From positions 356,501 to 420,500 of the forward strand of contig JACEVL010000514.1 of the NCBI GenBank assembly GCA_020284085.1: a stretch of DNA of 64,000 nt, in the 5' to 3' direction. Below the pieces are notes generated by a model. That model was not told where the DNA came from. It was given only the letters and a program-made list of their open reading frames with translations, and did no database searches. This document shows, one piece after another, positions 1 to 10,461 of the stretch; within the stretch, counting starts at the first letter, position 1, and each line of letters opens with the position of its first letter. Origin of the DNA: Aporrectodea caliginosa. Taxonomy: Eukaryota; Annelida; Clitellata; Crassiclitellata; Lumbricidae. The translations under genes were made by a program, and so were the position numbers.

Positions 1-174
1 TTTGCTCAATCCAAAGAAAGGGAAGGAGGTAATGTGAACTAATGTTTTGCATATATAATGAGCACAGGTGTTCCTTATGTTGATATATATATAATGTGTA
101 TTCGATTGTTAAGCGTTTTAGTCTTAGGCCTTAGTTGCGCTGTCGGCTCGTGGGCGCTTGGCCTAAAGTAGCCT
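1..174. other. AT-rich flank, nothing recognised
   Basis: No reading frame, splice-like exon or known repeat was recognised in this short stretch. It holds a short TA run and several partial TAGGCC-type words, and leads into the SINE that starts near 175. Confidence 0.4.
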
Positions 175-530
175 AAACATTGGCTGACGGTAGATTGTTT
201 TACACGTGCAGTTAGCGCGCCAAACTTAGAAACTGCTGATGACAGTGAATTTGAACTATACAGTGTAGTACAGTTGTTTTAAGGCAAGAGTTGAGTTGTT
301 TGTTATTAAACTGTGTTTGAAGAAAGGAGAAACATTCAAAGAACTGTGTCAATTTAATTCTTAAACAGTTAGAAGACGTTGAGCAATTTATATGTAGAGA
401 TAAGGAAAGTTCTTGAGGTAGGTCACAACTAAGAAAGAAAAGAGTTGGTGACAGCTGTATTATGCCAAAAACTAATCTTTGTCGGCGGCAACGGCCTATG
501 TAGTCATAAGCTGCCGTTAAACTGTGGATC
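175..530 (+). mobile_element. SINE-like element, family S
   Basis: A repeat of about 355 bp. Its first 280 bp match, with divergence, the block near 63150-63600 at the other end of the window (shared words include GTGTCAATTTAATT and a TTGAGC...TATA segment). Its last 70 bp (TATGCCAAAA, then GGCGG...AACGGCCTATG, then GCTGCCGTTAAAC) recur at 555-640, 21431-21503 and, reversed, 35570-35645 and 35900-35985. No coding capacity is seen. The tail resembles the 3' end of the I-like LINE at 15346-15384. Confidence 0.6.
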
Positions 531-554
531 CAATCCAATAATATAACGAAATAA

Positions 555-640
555 GAGCTGTAATATGCCAAAAATAATCTTTGTCGGCGGAAACGGCCTA
601 TGTTGTCATAAGCTGCCGTTAAACTGTGGATCCATCCATC
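555..640 (+). mobile_element. SINE family S, tail fragment
   Basis: A second copy of the family S 3' tail lies directly after the first, in the same orientation and ending GCCGTTAAACTGTGGATCC. Two tails in a row suggest a tandem or target-primed insertion at an older copy. Confidence 0.6.
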
Positions 641-839
641 CAATAATATTATGTCTTCCTCCAAAAATTCCGGCACTGGTATGGGATAAGATCAACGTCA
701 ACGTTACAGCTGCAAGATGTCCCCTTAAAGGCTTAAACAGTGGATAAAATGGAACCGCACATCAATCGGGAACTTCTACCGGAATAGAGATTACCAGGAC
801 GACATCTAGAGCTATGCAGTGATGAGGAAGCTGTGACAT

Positions 840-1115
840 AAAGATGATGATTAGCGTGGCCCTCCTGCTTTAACCAGACGAGACTGGCATCACCGAGCTT
901 TGAGCTTGAAACTAAGCGGTCCTAAAGCCGTAAAATGTCGTTTGTATTGCATCGACAAATAAATGACTGAATTTAAAGATGTGAGAACGTCGATTATTAT
1001 TAGTTATAGTCATTTAGCCTAGATGCTGCTTAGCGACACTATCATTACAAAGATGATTAGCGTCGCCCTCCTCCTTTATCCAGGCTTGGGACTGGCACCA
1101 CCCGAAAACGGCAGT
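840..1115 (-). mobile_element. SINE family A, two minus-strand copies
   Basis: Two copies of a short element of about 90 bp, read on the minus strand. Each has GATTAGCG(T)...CCCTCCTCCTTTA followed by TTGGGACTGGCA on the plus strand, the reverse of the family A core seen at 7128-7770. The first copy (near 845-900) is more decayed. Confidence 0.6.
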
Positions 1116-1153
1116 GGCAGAGTTAAAGTATTAATTAAATGTAAGTGAAATCG

Positions 1154-1179
1154 TATATATATATATATATATATATATA
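1154..1179. repeat. (AT)n microsatellite
   Basis: A perfect AT dinucleotide run of about 13 units. Confidence 0.9.
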
Positions 1180-1253
1180 AATGTATTGTCTGATTGCATG
1201 TGATTATATTATGTAGATAAATATATATTGCTATAAGGTTCCCTTTTAACTCC

Positions 1254-1780
1254 CTAGGCAGCTAGAGTGGCTCGATAAAGGTAGGATAAAATGTGCTTCA
1301 ATGCGTTACCAAAACGTTCATAGTTCATACAATCGTATGTCGAATAGCGCAGACACGGAACTCTTCGAGAAAGTCGACAAAGCACAGCAGACCAAAGAAA
1401 ACTAACGGAAAACCGACTGCTTAATACTCTAAGACAAAGAATTAACTTAGTGCGGTTTATTCTAGATAGCTTAACTAAGTACAAGTGACTGAAGTGAGAC
1501 TTGGTATCTTTAAAGTAACACGAGAAGAAGGATCTTGACCGACCAAAGCCTAATAACCATGCTCAGCCTTTCCTAAATTAAACATCGGTTTATATAAACT
1601 TTTCTGTCGCTAGATGTTCAAGACAAACACTAGACCACACCTTCCTAATAAGACAACTAACACTGCGCAGAGCTACATAACCATACTCATAGATCTCTAA
1701 CAAGAATCAGAGGTAGCTAACAATAATAATAAATATAATATCATTTAATAAAATCCCATACACTTACGCTATGAACTAGA
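1254..1780. other. No gene seen
   Basis: Unique-looking AT-rich sequence without a convincing frame. The minus-strand open stretch at 1254-1484 has no recognisable motif and I do not call it a gene. Confidence 0.4.
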
Positions 1781-1794
1781 CTCATTTAATTTCG

Positions 1795-2254
1795 GTAGGT
1801 GGCGCTGCCATTGCACTATATTGGTGTGCTGCAAGTTAAAGCCGTCGATGTTGACGTTGCTTAGCCCTTTATCTCTCTGCGTAGGCTATGTAAAACTATG
1901 CACGGACTGAAGTTAGAATTCATTCCAAAAGTTTAACAACATCTTTTTGGCATCTAAAGCCGCTGGCGTCCATTATAGAGAAGAATGTTGTAATTTGTTT
2001 AGGATTTAATATTATATATTAATAATATAATAAAAGAAGGAGTGAAGTCTTGAAGTCTGCACTTTCTATGTAACGCTAATGAGACTCATTTCCCTTCCAT
2101 AGGTGGCGCTGCTACTTTCCTATACGTTTACGCTATGAACTAGACTCATTTCATTTCGGTAGGTGGCGCTGTTATTGCACTATATTGCCGTGCTGTCCAA
2201 CAGCAACATGCGGCCTGCGGATGTTAACCCATTTCATTTCAGTAGGTGGCGCTG
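1795..2254 (+). promoter_or_regulatory. Cluster of four CTCF-like motifs
   Basis: The 13-mer GTAGGTGGCGCTG occurs at 1795-1807, 2159-2171 and 2242-2254, and as ATAGGTGGCGCTG at 2099-2111, all on the plus strand. Three copies follow CATTT(C/A)ATTTC. The core AGGTGGCGC matches the known bilaterian CTCF core. The flanks are partly duplicated, so the motif may simply ride on a small repeat. No other copy was noticed in the window. Confidence 0.4.
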
Positions 2255-2472
2255 CCTGCGCTCTACGCGCTTAGAATTGTTTTTAAACCCTCTCGTATAT
2301 TAAAATGTGTAATGAAACTTGGGGTGCGCGATAATCTATTGCCCAACATTCGACCTGCGGGCTGATATCCTCATCGAAGTAATTTTTAACCATCTCAGGA
2401 CGGAAAATATCTAGTATATATTTGTATATAAGCTTAATTTTACACATACAAAGTACACATTGTAACCTACAT

Positions 2473-2510
2473 ACACACACACACACGCGCGCGCGCGCAC
2501 ACACACAGAC

Positions 2511-2590
<80 letters not shown>
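2473..2590. repeat. (CA)n and (TA)n compound microsatellite
   Basis: A CA run with a short CG segment is followed by a TA run. The open frames it creates on both strands are low-complexity artefacts. Confidence 0.95.
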
Positions 2591-2592
<2 letters not shown>

Positions 2593-2751
2593 AACAAAGA
2601 AGTACACCAAAAGTACACATTTTTGACCTATGGCTATACTGCAAGGGAAGGTCCAAGACTGATCCGCTGTTGTCGGGTAACCCAACCTTAAAACCCCCCT
2701 GGGAAGTTTTATGTTAATGTGTCTATGTCCAATGTTTAATGACATCTAATG

Positions 2752-2835
2752 GCTGCAAGTTAAAGCCGTCGATGTTGACGTTGCGCATCTAAAGCCGCTG
2801 GCGTCCATTATAGAGAAGAATGTTGTAATTTTTTT
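2752..2835. repeat. Second copy of a 1.8-2.0 kb segment
   Basis: This block (AAAGCCGTCGATGTTGACG joined to CATCTAAAGCCGCTGG and AGAGAAGAATGTTG) matches 1829-1860 plus 1955-2000. The earlier copy carries about 95 extra bases between the two halves. A short dispersed repeat is likely. Confidence 0.6.
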
Positions 2836-3298
2836 AGTGTTTTAGTGCTGAAGTCAAGCAGAAAATGTTAACTTCTAGCATAATCGTTTATTTTCAATCG
2901 GGATAACAAACGGCAACCCGTTGCCCGTGCGAAAGGAACAGGCTTCATAACATGATACGTCGCCTGATTCGCTTTCGTTACCGTCCTGAGGACTCACCGT
3001 CCTTTGAGCAGTTATGCTTAAAGGCGGATTCGATCCCGCCTTTTCTCTGCTGTTCTGACCGATAAAGGTCATGTGCTATATATGCCCTGCTTTCTCCGGT
3101 TAAAGCCTCTGTTTATTATCTTCGCCCCAGGGCCCATGATCGCGTTATTCCTCCCGCTGATAACCTGATGCGAACAACCTACATCACTAAGATGATTTAT
3201 AAGACTTGAATAAGATAGACTGGCTAATTTAGATTATTGCGACTACTATGATGTGTGTACACCAAAATGCGGTTAGCAATTGGTTTATTAAAGGATAT

Positions 3299-3439
<141 letters not shown>

Positions 3440-3604
3440 GCAGTGCATAGGCCTACTTAGGCCTACAATCAAAGGGAAGAACCGAAGGATGAGTTGTATA
3501 TTAGGCTCAGTGGTTGGTTAGCTGCATGTTAGTTATTATTGTTTACTATAGAGAATTGGAGCTTTGAAAGAGAAGTAGAAATAACCAACAGTTTTATCTG
3601 CTAC

Positions 3605-3705
3605 TAGCAATCATGTCGTGGCCCATATGGGTTCTATACGGATTCCACATGGGAATATGGGTCCAATGTGGTCTCCATTTGGGCATGTTGGCATGGTGAG
3701 TACAT
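3605..3705. repeat. CCCATATGGG-type short repeat
   Basis: Degenerate units built on GCCCATATGGG, TTCTATACGG and CACATGGGAATATGGG. A related block lies at 34710-34805. It is probably a small dispersed element of about 100 bp. Confidence 0.5.
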
Positions 3706-3779
3706 TTATTGCAACGAAGGACGTTGCTGCGATAGGAAACAGTTTTGTAGAATTCTCACTGTTGTAGGCCTATAAGTTA

Positions 3780-4290
3780 TTGTAGTCCTATTATCGTATC
3801 GTATCGTATCGTATCGTATTTAAGCAGTTGTAAAGCGCCTCTCGTAGGGTGAACCGTGCAGAAGCGCTCCCAGTGTGCTAAGCCCCGCGAAAATAAACAG
3901 GTTTTGAGAAAAGCGAAGGAAGAAGAGAGACTGCCAGAGAGAATATGAGAGCGAACAGAAGGAGAAAGAGCATTCCAAAGAGAGGGACCAATTGAAGCAA
4001 AGGAACGAGCCTGGGCCATAGCAGTTCTACTACGGGGAACCAAGAGGTCAAGTCTATTGCAGGAACGAAGTGGACGGTGGGAGGAAGCTGAGTGAGGCCG
4101 AAGTATTACGCCAACCAGATATTGCGGGGCAAGACCCCTCTGAGCCTTGAAGATCAGAGAGAGGATTTTAAATTGTATGCGAGCATGCAGAGGGAGCCAA
4201 TGAAGTTCGTCAAACATAAAGGTAGAGATGTGAGAGTACCGAGGAAGGCGGGCTATCAGTCTAGCAGCTGTGTTGAGGACCGACTGAAGA
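3780..4290 (-). pseudogene. CR1/L2-like LINE, 3' end fragment
   Basis: The minus strand encodes the end of a CR1/L2-type reverse transcriptase ORF: LHWLPLHARIQFKIL, then GLAPQYL, then GPSLWNALSPSVRS and LKTCLFSRGLAHWERF. It ends in a GGCGCTTTACAA 3' UTR and an (ATACG)n tail at 3794-3822. Related ends lie at 32525, 39350, 40255 and 56640. The 5' part is missing, as is usual for truncated LINE copies. Confidence 0.8.
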
Positions 4291-4299
4291 GGAGAGAGA

Positions 4300-5440
4300 C
4301 GAATCTTAGGAAGACCAACAAGAAGGGAATTGCAGTAGTCAATCCGAGAAAATACAAAAGCATGAAGTAAAGTTGTGAATATGGAGGAGGAGACAGAACG
4401 ACGAATGACCCTGAGACGCCTTAAGTGAAAATAGGAGGAGCGTGAGAGATTAGAGATGTTGCGTTTATATTCATGCTTAGCCTACAGCTGCTGTATGTTT
4501 ATTTTCGTTTTGTCGGTAGGATGTCAATTAGGATATCGATATCAATTATAGTAGTTTCCAATGTTATGACATCAAAAGCCGTTAATGTCGACCTTTCGTT
4601 GACGCTCGTTGTTTATACTGCAAGATGAAACAGAAATGAGGAATATAAATATATAAGCTGATGAGATAAACGTTTTAAAGGTATCTAATATTAGTACTCG
4701 TATCGAGTGTTACCGACGACTTTTCGTCCCAGCGTCATTGATAAGTTTCTATTAGAAGTGACGCTATATAAATGTGTGGCTATATAGGCTATAGTTTAGC
4801 CCAACAAATTATCTAACTGTTAATCGGTTGTGCTGCCCATCCGTCAGAGACCAGATCTGCTTTCGGCAGATGTGGCGGATGAATGAGCTCTTTTTGGACA
4901 CCTTTTTATCGGTAATTTCCTCGCTATATATTCGTCATTTTAGTTCAGTTGGTGAATATGAATGAAATCATTGTTTGTTACACGCTATCGCTAACGAGAA
5001 GCAATTAAACAAGATTGGTATCAACGACGCAATAACAGCCGCAAATCTAATTAAACGCTTGATAAAATGTACTGAGCAGTTGCTCGTCGACGGCAATTGC
5101 GTTATTAATTTGGAACGGTTCCAATAGAAACGCGTACGCATTTTAAATTATCTTTTACTTTATCGTTTATCCGATAACAAGCGATATAATAATGGTCTGC
5201 TGCAGCGTTGCAATTGTTCACTCAAAAATTGTTCACTGAGAAGTGTGGGATTATTTATGGAACGTGTAATAAGTTAAAAGCGGTGCTAATATGTCAGCCG
5301 GTAGTCTACACAGATTCTGCGTAGGCTTACAGTAACATAATATTAAATTATCTTCTCTTACCGCATTACGCCCATCAAAAATAAAGTTGCTTGAAAGTTC
5401 TGTTAGAAAAGTTCCCTGTATGCAAATTTCATCTGGTGAA
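4300..5440. other. No gene seen
   Basis: AT-rich sequence without a convincing frame or a repeat that I could assign. It holds a small palindromic ATCGATATCAAT-like patch near 4533. Confidence 0.4.
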
Positions 5441-5448
5441 TGTATACT

Positions 5449-5872
5449 AGGAAACGGCCGATTGACATTTTTTGCCTTTTTCCGATTCCGGATATTATCC
5501 GGAAATTTGGCCTGCTTTCCGGCCGAATCCGGAATCGATCCGATTAATCAGCAATATTTATTTTCATTTGCAAAGATATGATAAGGCTTTTAAAGCTAAA
5601 CCAAGAGTTGTATTTCAAACGAGAGTTTATTCACTGTACAATTTCATTATTTGACACGTACTTTCAATAATAAAGATTAAAGATTACCGCAGGAGGTCGA
5701 CAAAACAGGTTACTATTTCTGTATTAATTAAAGAAGAAATTGTTTTCGGTAAAAAAGAATACTTTTCTGTTATTCGGATCAGTAGGGGTGGATGCGTCGA
5801 TTCCGATTAATGCCGCTTAATGCAGAATCCGGCCCGAACCGATTACCGAACGATTAATCGGACCATCCGTAG
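5449..5872. mobile_element. hAT-like non-autonomous element
   Basis: A 424-bp block flanked by the 8-bp direct repeat TGTATACT (5441-5448 and 5873-5880). Its ends are imperfect inverted repeats: AGGAAACGGCCGATT at the left, and CTACGGATGGTCCGATT when the right end is read inward. CCGATTAATCGG-like motifs cluster near both ends. It has no transposase, so it must depend on an enzyme in trans. An 8-bp target duplication is the hAT hallmark. Confidence 0.65.
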
Positions 5873-6018
5873 TGTATACTATGCCCTAGATATTTTTCTT
5901 ATCCAAATCCTTATTCGAGTAGACTTTTAGCATTCCATTTCAGTAGGGTAAGATCCAGGATTCTTGAACTCATGCGCAGCGCCCTTTCCTTCGTCCTCGG
6001 CTAAGCTACGGTGCTAAT

Positions 6019-6020
6019 CG

Positions 6021-6084
<64 letters not shown>

Positions 6085-6087
6085 CAA

Positions 6088-6160
<73 letters not shown>
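6019..6160. repeat. (ATT)n microsatellite
   Basis: A long ATT trinucleotide run with one CAAT interruption. Its poly-isoleucine reading is an artefact. Confidence 0.95.
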
Positions 6161-6162
<2 letters not shown>

Positions 6163-6319
6163 ACAAATTTATTTCTTCATAAAACTAACAAACTTATTAA
6201 AGACTGATTAAAAATGGCTGTTTCAATAATTTTATAAGCCGTCATTCAGTCCTGAGCATACAGTAACTGCTGTTGCAGTCCGATGTGGCTAAAACAGACA
6301 GAGAGTTTCCAATCTGTAG

Positions 6320-6690
6320 GGCTACAGATTGGCGTTGCAGCAGATGACTGGTCTCACGGTGGTCGCCGGTCGCCGGTCGCTGCAAAGATCCTGCCTCCTA
6401 GTTCTTGAACAAACGTCAGTGAATCTGTATGCCAACTTCCTGAAGTTTCGACTGCAACAGGGACGAAATGATGGGACTGTGAGATAGCAGCATATTGGAT
6501 TCCTTATTACGAGGTGCTTTTTCCACTGCCGCACCTGCGTTTAGCGATGTTAAATGCTCGTAAGATGCAGCGAAAGTGTCTGGCACCGTAACATCCCATG
6601 CCAAGCCACGACCTCTCTGCCAAGGTATGATGGTGACTCCGTCAGGCCTTTTGCCGTCTGATCTGGAAAGGCCATTGGGCTCATTGAGGC
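6320..6690 (-). pseudogene. LINE ORF2 C-terminal fragment (WDVTVPDT type)
   Basis: The minus strand reads GLSRSDGKRPDGVTIIPW, then GLAWDVTVPDTFAASY and HLTSLNAGAA. These words are typical of the C-terminal part of a widespread invertebrate LINE polyprotein. Further fragments that I take to be from the same kind of protein (LGRRITEATGDPRE and LFQRLSV) lie at 20815-21052 and 40565-40765. I cannot place the clade with confidence. Confidence 0.65.
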
Positions 6691-6745
6691 TGCTGCTGTT
6701 GTTGTTGTTGTTGTTGTTCTTGCTGCTGCTGCTGTTGTTGTTGTT
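6691..6745. repeat. (TTG)/(CTG) trinucleotide repeat
   Basis: An impure CTG/TTG run. A similar tract lies at 42966-43040. Confidence 0.9.
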
Positions 6746-7127
6746 AAAGAAGGGGAAGCTCTGAAGGTGGGACTTGCTAATAATCCAAAAGAATTAAATC
6801 ATGCAGAGCTGCACGTTTCTTATTGCTTAAAATGTAGTTTCTGGATTTAAAAATCCCAAACCCTTAATATGACCATCAGCTGAAATTTTAAACACCCATA
6901 TAAAAGTTACACAACTTCCAATATATTCGAGCGCGGGATCGCCTTTAATTAACAGCTTAAATTGCGAACCTCGTAGCTGCTCTAAAAACTGAACACAAAT
7001 ACTAATGTGAGATTCTTTTTCGACACCTTTAAATCGCGTTTTCACGGATATATATATATACTTGTGATGGTAATTTCCATGTATTATGTACTTGGTGGTA
7101 ATTTCCATGTGTTCAACTCCCCAGTGC

Positions 7128-7770
7128 TCGCCTTCTGGCAGTGCCAGTTCCAAGCCTGGATAAAGGAGGAGGGCGACGCCTAATGATCCTTGTAATCACA
7201 CAGTGTCGTTAAACTGAAACTACGACGATGTATCCCTTACGTATATTTTCCTCTCAACTCTGGCACTGCTCATATTCTGGCAGTGCCAGTCCAAAATCTG
7301 GAGAAAGGAGGAGGTCGACGCTAATCACCGTTGCTATGACACAGTGTCGTTAAACAGCAACTAACCAATAATTTATTCATACTTTCCTTTCCACCGTGAA
7401 CTATTCTAAATGTGGTATTGAGATTCATTATAGACTAGTAAAAGGACAAATAGTTGGAAAAGCTGTGGAAAAGTCAAAGCATCTTGTATGAAACAAAGAT
7501 TCGACTTATGAGACCTAGTAGCTGAATAGTTTCCAGTACTTAACGACATCTTATGGAAGGCGTATTATGACTTGGACTGATAACATTAAATCATGGACTG
7601 ATATATGATTTGATCAGTTATTGGAGGAGACGAGACAGAATACGATGGAACAAAAGAGGACGGTTTAAGACAAGCCTGCCCGTACTCTGGTAGTGCCAGT
7701 CCCAAGCCTAGATAAAGGAGGGCAACAATAATCATCTCTGTAACGATGCAGCGTCGTTAAACAGCAACTA
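7128..7770 (+). mobile_element. SINE family A, three plus-strand copies
   Basis: Copies near 7128-7215, 7272-7368 and 7676-7770. Shared order: GGCAGTGCCAGT, CCAAGCCTGGA, AAGGAGGAGGGCGACGC, TAATCATC, then a T(T/G)ATGACACAGTGTCG stem and TTAAACAGCAACTAACC. CGACGC(T) and AGTGTCG can pair, giving a 3' hairpin before CGTTAAAC. At least a dozen copies lie in the window in both orientations. The element is about 90 bp and non-coding. Confidence 0.75.
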
Positions 7771-8091
7771 ACCAATCCCTAATTTTGTTTCCATGATCAT
7801 ATGCGTAATGGAGGCATTTATAGACCACTATTTATTATTTAGTTATTAAAGACACCATCAAAGCAGAGCGATTTGGCTCTCCTTAACTGCTTAATCGCCT
7901 CTCAACGTTTCTCATCGCGATCATATCTCTGAAAAAATCAAATAGTTTTCCTATTTAATCCTAAAATTATTCTTGAAAGTAAGCGCTGAGAATTTTAATT
8001 GAAGTAAATTATATAGGCCTACTCAGAATCCATGTAGGCTGTCTGCTGAGATATTCGACACCTCATTTAAATTTTGGAACTTCCTATATAT
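7771..8091 (+). other. Probable 5' UTR of the LINE
   Basis: Non-coding sequence between the last family A copy and the ORF1 start. The true 5' end of the LINE cannot be placed without a second copy. One TAGGCCTA octamer lies at 8015-8022. Confidence 0.35.
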
Positions 8092-10428
8092 ATGCCCCGC
8101 CGCTTCTGCTGTACAATGTTTAAACATATCCATAAACAAATCTCTAGAAGCAGAATCAAAACGGTGGACGATATCTATTCTACCGCCTGCGATATCACGT
8201 CCGAATTTTCAAATGCAACTGACGGCGATGAAACTGATGGGTCTGGCGATCTGGGTGGTTTCGCTTCCAGTTCGGAATTAATGCATCGGAAGGTAAACGC
8301 TACACAAGACATGCTTCACGAATCCGTCGAAGTCCATTACCGAAGGTCCCACTCCGTGGACAGCAGTCAGCCCAGACTAACAAAGGAGGTGACAAAGGAG
8401 GTTTTCCTAAAGAAGACGCCAGCTTTGCAGAATCAACAAACACATCAGTTAAATCAAATTCATCAGAGCAAGAAAGAAACTGGTAAGAAGAAACACCAGC
8501 ATCATAAAAAGAAAATGAAATTTAAAAGTTATGCTAATTCTAAAAATGATGTTGATTTAAATAGTAAAACTGATCATAAGAGTGTCATTCATGAGAATGT
8601 TCATAAGAGTGTCATTCATGAGAATGCTCAAAAGAATGAGATTGAAATTGTTCAAAATCTGAGTTCATCTGAAGTGACGGATGATATTGATATAGAAAAT
8701 GTCTTTGTAGTTAAGGATGTTTTATCTAATCAATCAAAACCTGAATCAAATGTTACACTTGATAATTTGGACCCCAGACCAAAGGAGACAAATTCCAAAA
8801 CTGCAATCCTAGAGGAAGAACAGACAATGAGAAATCAGAACAGTTTGTCTGTCCATGGTATGCCTGAGATAACTGTTGAAACAAATACAATGTTAGAACA
8901 TAAAGCTAAAATGAAAACGAAAAATGCTTCTAAACTTGTAGAAAATGTTTTAGTAGTTAAGAATGTTTTATCTAGTCAGTCAAAACTTGGATCAAATGTG
9001 GAACCTAGAACAAAGGAGACAAAACCTCAAAATGTAGCCCTAACGGAAGAACAGAAACTGAGAAGTCAGAACAGATTGCCTGTTCATGGTATGCCTGAAA
9101 TAACTGGTGAATCCAATACACTGTTAGAACATAAAGATCAATTAAACACAAAAAATGCTTCTAAAAGTGTGGTTAGTAAGATAAATGGTAGGCAGGAATG
9201 CTCTAAAAACAACGATATTCTTGCCGAGAAGAGTCAAACCCGCCGCCCTCCATTGACGGAGGAACAAAAACTTAGATTTCAAAGCAACTTGTCTAGGACA
9301 GTTTTTGTTACTAGTGAAGCAAATATATTACATAAAATTTTCCGAACTAAACCTGTACAGTTATTTAAAGAAATTGCTGCACAAGCAGGAGGCGAGGTAA
9401 TTCACACAGTACGTACAGACAAAGGCCTGCGAATACTGGCACAAAACGAGTCACAAAAAAATAAACTTTTAAAATTAACAAACCTCTGTGGCTCAAATGT
9501 TACTGTTAGTTTACCCTATTCCATATCAAAACCCCGTCATTCTTTCCCAGTTCAAAAGGAAGTTGCATTTCTGGTAAAAGGAGTGGCATATGGAATTGAG
9601 GAGACTGATGAAAATCTGTCCGAGCTGGCCAAAGCCATTGGAGCTGTTCAGGTCAAAAGAATTGGAAATCCTGAAACTAGTAAAACAACTTTAATCATAT
9701 TCTCACAAGGATTGGACTTGCCTCCTTTCATTTACGCCTTTGGCCGAAGATTCAAAGTTCATAATTACATACCAAAGCCAATGAGATGTGATAATTGTCA
9801 ACGTTTTTGTCACACCAGATCGCAATGCCCTAATTCTGTAATTTGCAGTCGTTGTAGTGGAAACCATTTATATAAGGATTGTCCTAATCAAGACATCAAG
9901 AGGTGTATAAATTGCCATGGGAATCATAGTGCTGCTCATAAAGGATGCCCTGAATACATTAAAACCCATACAATTTTAAAAATCAGGGCTGTACAAAATG
10001 TAACTTATGCAGAGGCAGCCAAAAGATATGGTGATCAAAGCGAGACGATGGTAAAAGAGACTGACAGACAACCTATGCCAGTTACAGTCACGTCAAATGA
10101 TTGTAATAACATCAACAACAGTGAAAATAGTGCTGCAAATCAGTTTGTAGAAAACGATAAACCAGTCCATACATCTGATGAAAATACTAAAGAATTCTTA
10201 AATTTTGATTTCAATAATTATAAAGCAATAAATGTGGTCGACCCAAAGAAAACTAATATTGAGGAATATGATGATATGTCATATAAACTTATGACATTTG
10301 TTCTGGGTGTTCTGGCATCAATTGACAAGTCCAAAAACAGAGATGAAGTCAAAGATCTTATTTGTAGTGGGGCTTCAGATTTCCTTTTTGAAGGAGAAAT
10401 CCAGTTCAGATGGAAAAAGGCGAAATAA
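8092..10428 (+). CDS. LINE ORF1 protein, zinc-knuckle
   Basis: A 778-residue protein starting at the first ATG of the frame (MPRRFCCTMFKH); an upstream TTG could also open it. The N-terminal half is Lys/Asn-rich and disordered, with a short HKSVIHEN repeat (about residues 164-181). An 82-codon tandem duplication follows (8695-8940 and 8941-9170, each with VHGMPEIT and NASK). After a folded block (FKEIAAQAGGEVIHTVRTDK), three zinc knuckles occupy about residues 565-620 (CDNCQRFCHTRSQC, CSRCSGNHLYKDC, CINCHGNHSAAHKGC). In this LINE class ORF1 coats the RNA in the ribonucleoprotein. The ORF2 start lies 33 nt after the stop. Confidence 0.85.
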   Translation: MPRRFCCTMFKHIHKQISRSRIKTVDDIYSTACDITSEFSNATDGDETDGSGDLGGFASSSELMHRKVNATQDMLHESVEVHYRRSHSVDSSQPRLTKEVTKEVFLKKTPALQNQQTHQLNQIHQSKKETGKKKHQHHKKKMKFKSYANSKNDVDLNSKTDHKSVIHENVHKSVIHENAQKNEIEIVQNLSSSEVTDDIDIENVFVVKDVLSNQSKPESNVTLDNLDPRPKETNSKTAILEEEQTMRNQNSLSVHGMPEITVETNTMLEHKAKMKTKNASKLVENVLVVKNVLSSQSKLGSNVEPRTKETKPQNVALTEEQKLRSQNRLPVHGMPEITGESNTLLEHKDQLNTKNASKSVVSKINGRQECSKNNDILAEKSQTRRPPLTEEQKLRFQSNLSRTVFVTSEANILHKIFRTKPVQLFKEIAAQAGGEVIHTVRTDKGLRILAQNESQKNKLLKLTNLCGSNVTVSLPYSISKPRHSFPVQKEVAFLVKGVAYGIEETDENLSELAKAIGAVQVKRIGNPETSKTTLIIFSQGLDLPPFIYAFGRRFKVHNYIPKPMRCDNCQRFCHTRSQCPNSVICSRCSGNHLYKDCPNQDIKRCINCHGNHSAAHKGCPEYIKTHTILKIRAVQNVTYAEAAKRYGDQSETMVKETDRQPMPVTVTSNDCNNINNSENSAANQFVENDKPVHTSDENTKEFLNFDFNNYKAINVVDPKKTNIEEYDDMSYKLMTFVLGVLASIDKSKNRDEVKDLICSGASDFLFEGEIQFRWKKAK

Positions 10429-10461
10429 TAAAAAACACTTTTAAATTTACTTAGTTACCTT

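Noticed and set aside
6011..6211. Poly-isoleucine open frame
   Set aside because: Pure (ATT)n microsatellite.
7036..7153. Start of a host gene on the minus strand near 7153
   Set aside because: The frame begins in SINE A and has no domain or splice support.
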